This document shows positions 1-11,947 of a DNA stretch of 64,000 bases, piece after piece. Position 1 is the stretch's first letter. Each line of letters opens with the position of its first letter. The notes beneath the pieces are model-generated. The model was not told where the DNA came from, did no database searches, and worked only from the letters and a program-made list of their open reading frames with translations. Position numbers and translations under genes: made by a program. Source of the stretch: Exophiala sp. HKRS030 (Eukaryota; Ascomycota; Eurotiomycetes; Chaetothyriales; Herpotrichiellaceae); NCBI GenBank assembly GCA_023897205.1, contig JAHWDD010000007.1, positions 1,798,001-1,862,000 of the forward strand, given 5' to 3'.

Positions 1-1274
1 TCTAACAGGGTGGTGAAGGACTTGACTATCTCAACACTCGAGAGATCAAGGCGCCGGCTGTCATCGAAAGAGCTGATAGCAAGGATGATTAGAGTTGGTA
101 CAACAACCTCGTGCTGCCTAGACCCTCTGAACTAGAGGTTCTGGCCAGTGGAACGCTATGACTGTACGAGATTTATGAAGGTATAGCATTGTTAAACGGA
201 AAAAGAAATCAACCATTTTTACTTGCACTGGGGTAGATGGAAAGGTTCACGGATTCGCACGGTAGAGAAACATATGTGAGTTCGTCGTACGGATGGATCA
301 GCGGTGCAATTGATATAGCACCGCGGGAAACATGACAATTTCAATGCTCAATGCTCAATTTAGCTGCCAACCTTGATTTCTTTTTCTTTGCTTCGACTGT
401 CTGCCTAGGGTATCAACCAATCTATCGCTCAGTCACACCAGCTTTGCGATGCAAAGTAGCTCCTTTGCTTCACGTCCTGCTGCTCATCCCTCACCCACTC
501 ATCACTCATCCACCACTCATTTCTTGGCCCTCTGCTTCTTGCTTCGCTTCTGTCCTTGTCTTGTCCTGCCCAACGCTCGCTCAGCCTACTGCGTCGCTCA
601 CTGCCTTCGTGTCATGATTGGCCTTGCTGCGGTCGTGTCATATCAATAAAAAGCGTGATTGTCCATGGGGGTCAGATTTCTCATTGCGGGCTGCCGTCCG
701 GTCCAAGCAGAAAGCAAGTAAATTCGTTGATATAAAAAAAGGGTGGCCATACTCTGCATTTGCTGTAGAAAAGCAAGATCATTGCGCCTGCCTAAAGTAA
801 CCGTGGAACCTTGGATGCTCGTGATCGATGTGTGTGACAAATTCCCGAGAGTCTCGGCCACTAACACTTCGCACCTCCGTTGTGGCCATCGTGGTGAAGG
901 TTCGTTCTTGATCATCAAGGGGCATCGACCGTAGTCTTGCCCGAGGCTGTCGTGAAAACTTTTTCCGAATATGTTGTGGGTTGGGGGAAAGTCGTGAATA
1001 AATGATAAGAGATGTTGACGACGTACTTGACGTCACCGAAACCGAAAAAAAGAGTCAAGGCATAAACAGCCTCCAGGAAATTTGCGACGAGATGCTCTGA
1101 TAAGACTCAAAATTGCAATAATGAAAAACCAACGAAATTCGAATAGCTGTGGTTCGTTCGGAAACGACTGTTGCAGCACTTGCAGATCGAGAGGGGAAAT
1201 TTGATGCCGAACAAAGAGAAATAATTGGAGCTCTGCAAGTGCTTGGTGGTTGAAGATATGATGAGATAGCCAAT
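1..1274. other. Left-edge region with no recognisable gene
   Basis: No open frame here has a recognisable domain or a convincing splice pattern. The only frames are short (under 95 codons) and of low complexity, with CT-rich stretches around 470-600. The rightmost 200 bases are probably the 3' untranslated region of the zinc-knuckle gene that follows on the minus strand. Confidence 0.5.
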
Positions 1275-2076
1275 CTATGCGACCGCCGCAGTGGCAGCCG
1301 CAGCGACATTGATGTCGGAGCCATCTGCAGCAGGTGCAGCTGCGGGAGCATCAGCAGAAGTTCCATTTGGAACAGCAACAGCCGAACCATTGGTTTCAGT
1401 AGAAGTGCAGTCTTTGCTAATATGGCCGGGCTGACCGCACTTGTAGCAGGTCTTTCCAGCTGCATTCAATGGACCGCCATTGGGAGCGGTGCAGTCCCTT
1501 GAGATATGACCCTGTGAGCTGTTAGTGGGAAGCCACCAGGACACTAAAAGGCTGGAACGTACAAGCTTGCCGCAAGCATAGCACTTCATGGCTTGTGCTT
1601 GACAATCGCGAGCATAATGGTTAGGTCCACCGCACTTGTAGCAGGTGGCAGCCCGGTTGTTGACGACGTTGTAACCGCCGCGGAAGCCACCGCCATAGCC
1701 ACCACGACCGCCGCGAGTGGCAGGTCCCGCGCCAGGTGTAGGGCAGTTGCGGGCGAGGTGACCAATTTGTCCGCATGAGTAGCAGCGACCGCCTGCAGGG
1801 CCACCGCTAAGTCGCAGGGTGGGACAGTCGGCTTGGACATGGCCTAGACCCTGGCAATGATAACATTGTTTAGCTGCAACTTGTAATCAGCGGCAGTTCT
1901 GGTCACCATCTTCGGCTTCTAGACTCACTTTCTGTAGTGCGCGGCATCGGGCACTGGTTGGATTCGTGACCAGGCTGTTTGCAGTTGTAGCACAGTCGTT
2001 CAGACGAAGTGCAGACTTCTGCATAGTGGCCGACGTTGCCACACTTGTAGCATGCACGACGAGATAGAGACGACAT
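1275..2076 (-). CDS. GIS2: CCHC zinc-knuckle nucleic-acid-binding protein (GIS2/CNBP-like)
   Basis: A 231-residue protein made almost entirely of seven CX2CX4HX4C zinc knuckles, such as CYKCGNVGHYAEVC near the N-terminus and CYKCGQPGHISKDC near the C-terminus. An RG/GY-rich linker lies between knuckles four and five, and an Ala-rich tail follows. Three exons (2076-1929, 1873-1563, 1511-1275) join in frame through GT-AG introns at 1874-1928 and 1512-1562. The start at 2076 was chosen because MSSLSRRACYKCG opens directly into the first knuckle. An in-frame extension to 2172 lacks conserved character. The seven-knuckle layout matches yeast Gis2, fission-yeast Byr3 and animal CNBP, which are cytoplasmic RNA-binding proteins linked to translation and stress granules. 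Function is by family. Confidence 0.93.
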
Positions 2077-2853
2077 CTTTGTAAATGTTGTATTTGAAGA
2101 ACTTCCTCGATTTCCTGAACAGTCTTGAATGTCAGATCCAGCTCTTGTTCGTGATGCGCCAAAAGAAGACACGGGTATATCATATGAAAATGTGTCGCGC
2201 GGGCCCGCCGGGTCGCGAAAAGATTGGCCGACGAGGCAGCAGAGGGGTCTTTGCGCAAACGCGGCGGCAGGGTAGACAGTATTACCTGCTCAAGCTGGGC
2301 CTTGTAGAAGTATCCCAAATGCCCGCGACCTCTGGCGCAAGGGTTAGCCGCTGGAGCTGCGACTGCGCGCGGGTAGTTGCAGAGGGGGATGGGCGACCGG
2401 GGGGTGGGAAAGAGGGGCAGGATTCCAGAAAGAGAATTGAACAGGGTGGACGAGGACTCACAGATGGCGCAACTTCCCTCTCGACCTTTCCAACGTCTTC
2501 CAGCCTCCGTCGAACTCGTTCTGACAATCAACACCAGCTGATAAGAAAGGGCGACAAGACGAGTTCGCGAAAAGTCGCAGATGAAAAGCGGACAGCCCCA
2601 ATCGAGGGAGAGAACTGCCAAGTCTACGCTAGTCCTATAACAGTACTAGCGTATCTGCATCACGTGAACGCATTCTTCTGGCCCAAATGTTTTTTCTCCT
2701 GCCGAGGCATCAGATCGACATCCCAGATCGATCGATGTACTGTATCCATACGAGGACGTGATAAGTCGACACGCTCACTGTGCATGTCTGGAAAGCATGT
2801 GCTCTTGAGTCGGCGCACTGAACAATTCGTCATGTCGTCTGTCCTGCATGCTC

Positions 2854-4207
2854 TTATGCCCAATGGCCCAACAGCGACATAATCCCAGCACCAAGGTAAA
2901 CACTGACGAGCATGAAAACAATCCTCTTCCCATCTCTGGTCCTGACCGGATTGAAAATGAAGTCTCGGGCCAACAACTCCACCAACCCACTATAGATCAA
3001 GATTCCAGCAGACACTGCATCAAAAATACCACTCACAACGTTGGCTGTAAAACTATTTGGCTTGTAAGTCGTTCTCAACCCCAATCCGATGGCAATGGAG
3101 ACGGGCGTCGTAAGGCCATACATGGCGCAGAGAATCCATGGTAGCCAACTCCTTCTATCGAACGGTATGGAAGACATTCGTGCACCAATCCCTAAACCTT
3201 CAAAGGATTGATGAAACACCAGCACGGGGTACAAGGTGCTAAATTCATCGCCGGAAACCCCAAGATTCATACCGATGATGACAGAGTGGAATATGATGCC
3301 GAACTCGAGGATGAGGAAGCCGGCAATCTGTTGACGGAATGCCGTCTGCACCGCCGCGGCCTCAAGATCTCCATTCATATCGACAGCAGTTTCGATGAAT
3401 CGTTTCTCAAAGGCCGATTTCCTCGAACTCGAGATAGGTAAGACACAGACGCTGCTAGGGCCATGTCCTTCTGTGTCATGGTCTCCTCTTCTTTGCTCCT
3501 GGGATGCTCTCTCTGCTTGACCACCACCACCACCTCCTCCCCCTCCTACTCCCGTGATTGCCTCCTGAAGGTCTGGATGAGGGTTACCGATGCCATACTT
3601 GACCTCTACATACCATTCGGCCGCAAAGTCCATGAGGAAGATGATCATCTATGAAGGGAGTTTATTGTTAGTCGGGTTGGATCTAAAGATTCACCAACCT
3701 AGCAAGGATATGCATATGTTTTCCACTTACGACAGAAGCTAACACGATGGCCGGACACCATGAATACTCTGCCCACCCACCAGTCATGCCGACACAAGTA
3801 CTAGGGCCGATCTCATCGTAGGCGGGGTCAAGAAGGTGTATCTAACAAAAAATTTAGTTAGTGGCGAGTTTGTCAACAGACTGTGCAAAAAAAGGGCAGA
3901 CAAGAGTTCTCACAAAGGCCGTGGCGACAATCACACCGGCTCCAAAATACCTCACAAAGAGATAGACGTAAAGCGGCAGTCTCAGACGTGGAAACCACTT
4001 TGCCAACACCGGAAAAACCGTCGCAGCCGAAGATACAAACAAGATGACAAAGATCGAAGACACCCTCGCCCCCAGGTGTCCATTGTACCCGTTGCCCGAC
4101 TCCGCGAGGGTGAGCGCACATATCACGTCGCGCGCGTTGGCCGTGGCGAGATCGACGTTTCTCGGGTCGAATGTACTACTAGTTTGAGGAGCGCCCAAGA
4201 ATGCCAT
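2854..4207 (-). CDS. ZIP-family zinc/iron plasma-membrane transporter
   Basis: A 399-residue ZIP transporter in three exons (4207-3914, 3841-3731, 3648-2854) with clean GT-AG joins. Transmembrane segments are visible at the N-terminus (SSIFVILFVSSAATVFPVL, then a YLFVRYFGAGVIVATAF-type segment). TM4 carries HSVIIG, TM5 carries HQSFEG, and the C-terminus ends GIMSLLGHWA. The TM4 and TM5 His/Glu residues are the metal site known for Zrt1/Zrt2 and IRT proteins. The variable loop between TM3 and TM4 is normally His-rich in fungi. Here it carries a run of nine glycines and very few histidines. The likely role is uptake of Zn2+ (or Fe2+) at the cell surface; substrate cannot be read from sequence. 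The upstream region, shared with MRD1, holds two TACGGAGTA-type motifs. Confidence 0.92.
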
Positions 4208-5147
4208 TTTTTCGAAGCCCTGAAATGGAATTATAGGGAGTACCAGGTCTATTATGTGGACGATGCGAGAGGTTAAAGACCGTGGGGGAAGGTGCGGTGA
4301 TATTTATATGTACGTATGTACCTACGGAGTACCTTCTTGCCTCTGTACTCCGTACCTATGGTACAACGGTGGCTTTAGACACCTACCTGGTTGTGGAGCA
4401 CATTTCTACATGTATGTATGCACGCACGTCATATGTAAATTCGTGTCGTCCTATGAGAGAACAGTCAATTTTGAGGACATGCAAAACTAAAAGTGAGGAC
4501 CATTACCATGGCGGCATATGATATCCTGAGAGAGGTGCAATGAATAATATTCGCTGTTTGAGTACCTTAAAAGTTGTGGATAATTTAAGAAATATTTACT
4601 CCTTACAATTCCCAGAGCAAACATCCAGCCGCCACTTGCAACTCATCACTTCTGATGGCTTCTTGCAAATGACCTTAGACGTCTGTTGAAACGTTTTCTA
4701 CGTGGATTGGTTCGGTGTTCAGATACTTTAAGTCCAGCAAGGCACTGCCGTGCCCCTTTTCTGGGCCAGCATAGAGAATCGTACAATTGCACCCTTGTAA
4801 ATAGCTTGACCAGATTCATAGCTAGAAGCATGGTGGTAATCATGAACTCAGCCGGCCGATGAGCAACACCAACGAGTCACAAACTTGGCTACAGTGTGCC
4901 TCGCGCTGTGAAAACAGTTGGGATCTTGGTTCATTAGGTACGCAAGGCTAAGCTGGTGGTGAGCACAGGGCGGCATCATCCTCTTCCGAAAGCGGGGCGA
5001 GCTAGCCGTTGATTTATCTTCTCTTGGCGCGTCATGCAAGGATCTGCTCTCTCCGTCTGCAACTTTTTTTTACAGTACGCAGTGTAACAGACAATGTCCT
5101 CCCCCTCCACGTTCACTGCTTTCGTTTGAGCCCTCGGAGACATCATC
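4208..5147. promoter_or_regulatory. Divergent intergenic region between the ZIP transporter and MRD1
   Basis: This 940-base gap separates two diverging genes and must hold both promoters. No coding frame is supported. The ZIP-proximal side contains two facing TACGGAGTA-type motifs (4323-4355) in a stretch dense in GTAC and TATGTA words. The MRD1-proximal side has TTTTTTTT around 5065 and a pyrimidine-rich run before the start codon. Confidence 0.5.
4323..4355. repeat. Pair of oppositely oriented TACGGAGTA motifs
   Basis: TACGGAGTAC occurs at 4323-4332 and its reverse complement within GTACTCCGTAC at 4345-4355, 12 bases apart. They form an inverted pair upstream of the ZIP transporter. The same word recurs at many other intergenic sites in the window. 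Confidence 0.85.
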
Positions 5148-7636
5148 ATGGCAGAGACAGAGGTCGATGCCACCTCTCTGACCAGGGTTTACGTTTCAGG
5201 CTTGCCTCCGTCCATGACCAAAGAACAACTGCGATCGCATTTTCAAGGAAAGTTCCCAGTTACAGACGCTCATGTTGTAGCAGACCGCCGGATTGGCTTT
5301 GTTGGGTTCCCTTCCCACCAGCATGCAAAAGATGCTGTGCATTATTTCAACAAGTCCTTTATTCGTATGTCCAAGATCTCCGTCACCCTGGCCAAGCCTG
5401 TCGAGATCAAACGTGACCCTCGAGGGCAAGCAGCGCCCGTATCCCAGCGTTCTTCGAGGCAACGGCAAGAGAATGAACATCCTAGGCATACTGTAATTGG
5501 CAAAAGGAAGCGTGCAACTCAGGACGATGGAGATCAAAAAGCCAATTCTAGGCAGGAGCCTGCCGCACAAGAAACGTCTAGAGCAGATGGTCAGGGTGAG
5601 GCGTTGGTGTCTTCTACAGAAGCACAAGAAGATCTAAGCCTTGCCCAACCACCAATTGAATCCCCAGAAGATGAGTATATGGATGCGACACCTCAATCTG
5701 ATAACGATTGGCTTCGAGGGAAGACCAGCAGGCTTCTAGACTTGGTAGAGGATGATCAGACCGACATGCAACAGCAGTCCTTGGGTGACGGTCAGCCCAC
5801 AAAACCAGAAACTGTCACCAACGATGTTGTAGAGGATAATACAAGCGTCACAGGGCACCAAAATTCCCCCGAAAATCCCTCTCAAGTGTCGGTACCGAAT
5901 GCGCGACTATTCGTCAGAAACCTGCCGTTTGATACCAGGGACGATGATATCAGGGCGACGTTCTCTCCTTATGGCCGAATATCCGAGGTACGCTATACCA
6001 TTTCTTCCTTGCCCATTTTTTCATGATGATTTCCTGATAGGGACAACTTATGCATTGCATTTGATGTGAACCGGGAAAGAGTATTTTAGTAGATGCTTCT
6101 CACTTCTGATCATTCGATGTTCACTCTTAGCCTTGATTGCCATGCTATGCCTGAACACATGCTGACCAGACTCAGATACACTTAGTCACGGATACAAAAA
6201 GATCTACTGGCAAGGGTCTAGGCTACGTCCAATATGTCGAACCGCAAGATGCAGCACAAGCTCTTCTCGAACTCGATGGACGAGATTTCCAAGGCCGACT
6301 GATGCATATTTTGCCCGCTTCAGACAAGAAGATCTCAAAATTGACTGAATTCGAAATATCAAAGTTGCCCTTGAAACAACAGAAAGCCATAAAACGCAAG
6401 ACTGAAGCATCCAAATCACAGTTCAGTTGGAATTCATTGTACATGAACCCTGACGCAGTTCTCGCGTCAGTGGCTGATCGCCTTGGGGTATCGAAAGCAG
6501 AATTACTCGACCCTGCTTCAGCTGATGCAGCTGTTAAGCAAGCTCATGCAGAAACGAGCGTGATCAAGGAAACCAAAGATTATTTGAAATCACATGGTGT
6601 CAAGATTGAAGCGTTCCTCAATCAGGCTCGTGATGATAGGACGATTTTGTTGAAAAATTTTGCCTTTGGAACCACTTCGGAAGAACTGTCTGGAATGCTA
6701 GGTCAGTATGGCACAGTCGAACGATTCGTGTTTCCTACCACTGGAACTATGGCCGTTGCTCAGTACGCTGAAGCAAACTCTGCAACCTTGGCGCTGAAAG
6801 GTCTTGCTTATCGAAATCTCAGAGGGTCAGTCCTTTACCTCGAAAAGGCACCTCGAGGATTATGGGAAGGTGGCCAGGATACGGTACGACATGAGAAACC
6901 CTTGTTTGTTGTAGACACAGATGGTGAGGCACCAGGCACCACGACAACCCTCTTTGTTAGGAACTTGAACTTCGCCACAACCAGAGCAAGGCTGGCTGAA
7001 GCATTCAGCCCTCTCCCTGGGTTTTTATCCGCGCGTGTAAAGACAAGAAATGATAGCAAGCGACCTGGCGAAGTCTTGAGTATGGGCTTCGGGTTTGTCG
7101 AGTTCCGCTCCAAGAGCCAGGCTGAGGCTGCATTGTCAACCATGAATGCCCGAGTGCTCGATGGGCACGAGCTCCTTGTTCAACTATCGCAGAAATCTAC
7201 CGATCTAGCCGAGGAACGTCGAAAAGATGACATCGCCAAGAAGAGAAATGCCAACCAAACGAAGGTCATCATTAAGAACTTGCCGTTTGAGGCAACGAAG
7301 AAAGACGTTCGCTCTCTTTTCGGTGCATACGGTCAGCTTCGCACCGTCCGAATGCCCAAGAAGTTTGACAGCAGTGCTCGAGGCTTTGCATTTGCCGAAT
7401 TTGTTACTGCCAAGGAAGCTGAGAACGCAATCGAGGCATTATCTAATACTCATCTCCTCGGTCGCAGACTCGTCCTCGATTTCGCGGAGAGCGAGATCAT
7501 CGACCCCGAAGCTGAGATCAGTGCCATGGAGAAGAAAGTACAAAGTCATCAGAACAAGTTGACTCATCATAGGATGACAGGATCGGTCCGGAAGAAATTC
7601 AACGTCGATGCACGAGAAGATGTTGAACCGCTCTGA
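5148..7636 (+). CDS. MRD1: Multiple RNA-binding-domain protein 1 (90S pre-ribosome factor)
   Basis: A 766-residue protein with five RRMs at about residues 12-88, 250-328, 435-507, 537-619 and 642-718. RNP motifs include LFVRNLPF (RRM2), ILLKNFAFG (RRM3), LFVRNLNF with GFGFVEF (RRM4) and VIIKNLPF with RGFAFAEF (RRM5). Two exons, 5148-5987 and 6176-7636, join through a 188-base intron that cuts RRM2 right after its first half. Five RRMs in this arrangement, with long spacers after RRM1 and between RRM2 and RRM3, is the Mrd1/RBM19 architecture. Mrd1 is a nucleolar component of the 90S pre-ribosome needed for early 18S rRNA cleavages. The region between RRM1 and RRM2 (about 90-245) is acidic, Gln-rich and probably disordered. 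The protein is slightly shorter than typical Mrd1. Confidence 0.95.
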
Positions 7637-8411
7637 TCGCCTAATATGCGTTGGACCCACCCTACCCCTTGCAGCGTTCATCTCTAGTTCGTCAGAAATA
7701 CAGGAGAACTCTTCTGCAACTCCATCTCAAGGCGAGGAAAACATCAGTATGGTTAGTTCTAGTGAAGAACTGCCTCAAGTCCTTTCCTGGAGCCGCCTCA
7801 CAGCCATCTCCATTTGCTCTCTATCAAGTAGCGTTCAATGCACGGGATTTTTCTACTCTGCCAACGAAGGGGGTGGGTTCCTAACCGACCAAGATGAGTG
7901 CACTGGCAATCGTTGTGCGCACGGGCCGGCTCTACCTCTGAATTCCAGCAGCAGCGGCAAAGGCCAACCATTCACCCGGCGCGCTGATCGAAGCAAATCG
8001 CATCCACGCTCCCTCCAGTCGAAGCCTGGGTTCTCAGCATCCCTTGCATTGCCCCTTCTAGACCTTGCACCCCTGCGCGGTAAGGATAGCAGAGGACCTT
8101 TACGTCGTGAGATTGCTTGTCTTGCTTGTCCGTGATTTCTAGGGCGGAACGAGATCAAGCTCCCTGAGCGTCTCTTTCCGTCCAACCAAATATCGCAAGG
8201 GTTGTGACCAAGATGCATTGGTGAGGTTTGCTGAAGAGATTGCACCAGACCAGACCATGTTTTACAATGGCTGTTATATTATAAGCCCTCCATATTACGC
8301 TCGACTCCCCAGATTCACATTCCCTTTTCCCATTCCTGAGTCTTTTTGTTTCCCATTCACTGCATATTTGCTCTGAGCATGATGCAACAAGCCCTGCTCG
8401 CATGACTTGCA
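7637..8411. promoter_or_regulatory. MRD1 3' region and abaA upstream region
   Basis: Two overlapping frames (7608-8135 and 7651-7884) have no recognisable features and no splice support. They are probably fortuitous. The proximal 130 bases before the abaA start contain two CATTCC words that fit the AbaA binding consensus. Confidence 0.5.
8318..8336 (+). promoter_or_regulatory. Two candidate AbaA-response elements (CATTCC)
   Basis: CATTCC occurs at 8318-8323 and 8331-8336, 76-94 bases upstream of the abaA start codon. The published AbaA target in Aspergillus nidulans is CATTCY, and abaA is known there to activate its own transcription. Two sites 13 bases apart in this position fit autoregulation. 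The word is short, so this is suggestive only. Confidence 0.4.
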
Positions 8412-11400
8412 ATGAATATGCTGCATTCCGTGTCGTTCCAACCGCACCAGAAGCCTGAACTGGGCGTGGACCCTCTGTCTATCACATCAGGCAACATTCA
8501 GTCGACAGTCCGCACAATGCGGGATGGTCTCGAGAATGAGCAACCGCTTACTTCCTGGAGCACGCAAGTCGAAGTCGCATCTAAACCATCACTTCATCAG
8601 CTCTCTCTTCCCACAACACTGTTGTGTGACGTCCCCGACCACGCTTTCGACCGAGAACCACAACCCCAGTCACAAACCCAGTTCCTCGGTCGACGTCACG
8701 TTCCTAGGCCTGCACGCTCATTCAGATACACCAAGAATGACAAGTATCAGACCTATCGAAAACGCCCACGACAAGATCTTGGTGGTGATGGCAAACCGGT
8801 CTGGCCTCTCTTCATCGAAGATGCCTTCCAAGAAGGTGTGCTCTAAACCAGACCCTGTAGACTTCCTCTGACATTGACAGCGCTCCAATGTATACAACCC
8901 ATGGGCCGTAAGAAGTGGGCCAGAGGAGGGAAATTAAATGGCCGTAACATGCTCATTTCCGAATTCATATATCACAGGACAGGACAGCGACGCACAAGGA
9001 AGCAAGTTTCGAGCCATATTCAGGTGCTTGACAAATTCCTGCGAAATGAGCCGGAATGTGTGTATTCTTACTTCTTGCAAGTTCCTTCTATTCAAAGCTG
9101 ACGTATTATAGGGGTACGTCTTACTAAAGTACCTGACGACGTGAAAGGTGGCTCTCAAACTCAATCAAAAGGCCCATACTTTCGACAAAGGCCTCTGGAT
9201 GACATTGGGAAACTCCCGCAGCGACCGATAGGCGGCTTCGAGCAATCCTATTACCACCCTACAGAGTGCAGGGAAGAAGATGCCTGGGATGGCAAAGATG
9301 ATACTTTCTTTGATAGCTCTGTTCACACATTCATCCTGGCAAGCTACATTGTGCAGCACATGCAGTTCGAAGTCCGTGTTATCCCTCCAGCATCTTCCAA
9401 TCATCCGGAGCCTGATTCAACACGTGTGTTGCATCATTATACGCAACTGTCCTCCCGCAAGTCGAGACCCAGAGACTTGCCCCTCGATAGTCTCAACAAC
9501 TGGCGCCGTTCTTTCCCTCGTTTGAACACCATCATGGACGAACTCTGCACGAGTAATCCGTGTGAGATCATTCTACTCAATTCGTCGTTTCACCTCCTGG
9601 ATGGTTTTCCACCTGAACATTCGAAATTGGGAATAAGCCTGGAAGTCGATTTTCAGTGTCAGGATTGGCCTGAGATGGAGCACAGCAGAGAATCTAAGCG
9701 TTGGACTGTTGCCACCCATATCTATCAAGACGGCCAGCTCGTTGCCTCGCCCACCCACGAGGAATGCCGAGCCACGATAGATGGGTTAGTCGAGCCTTCT
9801 TTTCACAGCACGTGGTGGGCATCGGCTCTCACAGATCTCACGGCTGAGAGGCTGATGGCAAAGGACTCGAGCGAGTCCGGTGCTCTTCAAGCTGCAGACG
9901 AACATTCGCGTGGATTCTTTGCAGGTCTGACGATCATGCAGGAGATCCTCGCGCTACGATATACCGTAGGCGAAAACCTCAACGCAAAGAGTGAACAGCC
10001 CCGAAGAGCGGCAATACTTTTGTGGAAGTTCGCCCAGGCAAGGTCTAGTTCAGAACGGACCACAACCTGGCAACCACTGACACTGCCCGAGCCTATCGAT
10101 AGGTCCTTCAAGAATAGCCCTCTTATGCCTATGCCGAGCATGGAGTTACCATCTTTACCAATCAATACGATCGAGTACGCAATGGGATCCGTCGCTCAAG
10201 AACCTCGTCACACCTTCAATGGTTTTGACGAATTCCCTATGATGGCGGGTGAAGATGTGTGTCAACGTGGCAGTTTCAATCCATTCGATCCAGAACTTTC
10301 GAGCGCAGACCACCTACACTCCGTATTGAGTGTTTCAACTGCACCGGAGTTGAACATTGAAAACAACAACGGTAACAACCTACAATACTACGGTTTCTCC
10401 CCTCCTCACTTTCCTCCTGCGACAGAGGGCCCAGTGCCCCAGGCTGGAAATATGTTTGATCTTCCACACCTCCCCGAGCAAGACGAAACCATGCATACCT
10501 TGACAGACGCACACGAAGACGTGGTGCAGACTACCAATTGCAGTCCTGGTCTGGTCCTGCAGACGCACCAGGCGTTGCAGGAACACATCGGCATGCCGGC
10601 TGAGGGTTTGAAGATTGTGATACCATCGTCCAAGACCACCTTCGCGGAATCAGAGCAACATTCACGTACAACAGACATCCAACCATGGGATAAGGTGCCC
10701 GAGGAAGAGATGCACGTTTTGCGTTTTCTGGCGGATAGCCACCAGGAGCAGACACGCAAGAGGAAGAGGAGTGACGGGGACAAACCATGGTCACCGAGCC
10801 AAGATGAACAAGCGACGCAACGTCTTCGTCGTCGTCATCATCAGCGGCATAATCATCTCCATCAGGCTCATCAGCATTTTTCTGCGGAAACTCCGGGCGT
10901 TCATCCTCATTGGGGCTCTCATCTGGCTCGTCCGGCCATGCAGACTCACCACAGCTTTGACACGTTACCTCGACAAGGCTCTTTTGCCGACTCTGGTCTA
11001 TTGGACCACACCTTCCATGATGTTTACGACTTCAACTCGGCAGTGGATGGGTTTGGTGGTGGTAGTGCTGAATCACCTTCTCAACAACATGATCATCAGT
11101 CATTCCAACCGCATTTCACACAAAGTCAACAAAATGGCATGGATGTCGGGAGTCGAGGATTGCCTCGGGCGCACAGCGAGTCAGACATCTACACGCTCGT
11201 AGGGGGTGCGGAAAACAACACCAAAGGCATTCCCCCTCTCCCTTCTTTGCCCAGTGACATTAATGACGCGTTGCCTGTGTTGAACGTGGTGGAGGTTGAT
11301 GACGATGTTGATGCTGATGCCGACGACGATAACGACGACGATAACCACGTCAAGGTATTGACCCCGCCGTCGCAAGAGACACGGGAAGTGAAAGCGGTGC

Positions 11401-11480
11401 ATTCTACGGTCGATATGGACGCTGCGAGCCTGGGTGATGAGCGCGGTGGTTACGTTGAACAGTCCGAGCTCGACGTGTAA
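8412..11480 (+). CDS. abaA: AbaA-type TEA/ATTS-domain conidiation regulator
   Basis: A 989-residue protein with a TEA/ATTS DNA-binding domain at about residues 111-195. It shows [13 protein letters not shown], the PMGRKKW segment, [15 protein letters not shown], and the hallmark recognition helix [12 protein letters not shown]. Three exons (8412-8835, 8881-9057, 9112-11480) join in frame. Both introns are short: the first splits the TEA domain and the second lies just after it. Fungal TEA proteins are the AbaA/Tec1 family. With a mould gene set, AbaA is the better call: it is a transcription factor controlling phialide and conidium formation downstream of BrlA. The long C-terminal part is Gln/His/Pro-rich with an acidic DDD-rich stretch near residue 930. 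It is longer than A. nidulans AbaA. Confidence 0.93.
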
Positions 11481-11947
11481 AGCATCACTGACTTTTCTGT
11501 ACGATCCACATTTGATTTAAGAGTTTAGTGGGATATGCATGTCTCGGGCAGTACGAGTGGAAGGGTTCATCGCTACGGGGAGAGAACAGGAGAGATTATG
11601 GCCGCCATTCATTCATTTTCCATGTGTATTCGTATTTTTTACCCTGGAAAAGGGCATGGATTTCACTTGACGCGGTCAAGGATCGTAGTGTTTTGATTTA
11701 ATCATTTTATGGGTTCATGTTTCATACCCTTTTTCATTGTTTCTACCTTGCTCCCACTTATCAGAAAGGCTCATTTTATGATTGTAGGTCCACATTGCAT
11801 ACCTGCCTCTTTGCTTTGTACCTGTTCCGTGGTTGAAACGCCGGTCTCACATTTCCACTTGTCTTTCGGTCTCGGGATTTTATGATTCAGTGTCCAGCCT
11901 GGATTGACCCATTCGTGTCCTGCACCTCAAGCGGCAAAGCCGCTCTT
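11481..11947. other. Convergent 3' intergenic region
   Basis: This gap separates the stop codons of abaA (+) and the efflux pump (-). It is T-rich with no supported frame and presumably holds both 3' untranslated regions and polyadenylation signals. Confidence 0.5.

Noticed and set aside
2085..2882. 265-codon plus-strand frame between GIS2 and the ZIP gene
   Set aside because: It overlaps GIS2 and ZIP exons in antisense, is Arg-rich and has no domain.
7608..8135. 175-codon frame after MRD1
   Set aside because: It overlaps the end of MRD1 and has low-complexity Ser-rich sequence without domain or start context. Better seen as intergenic.
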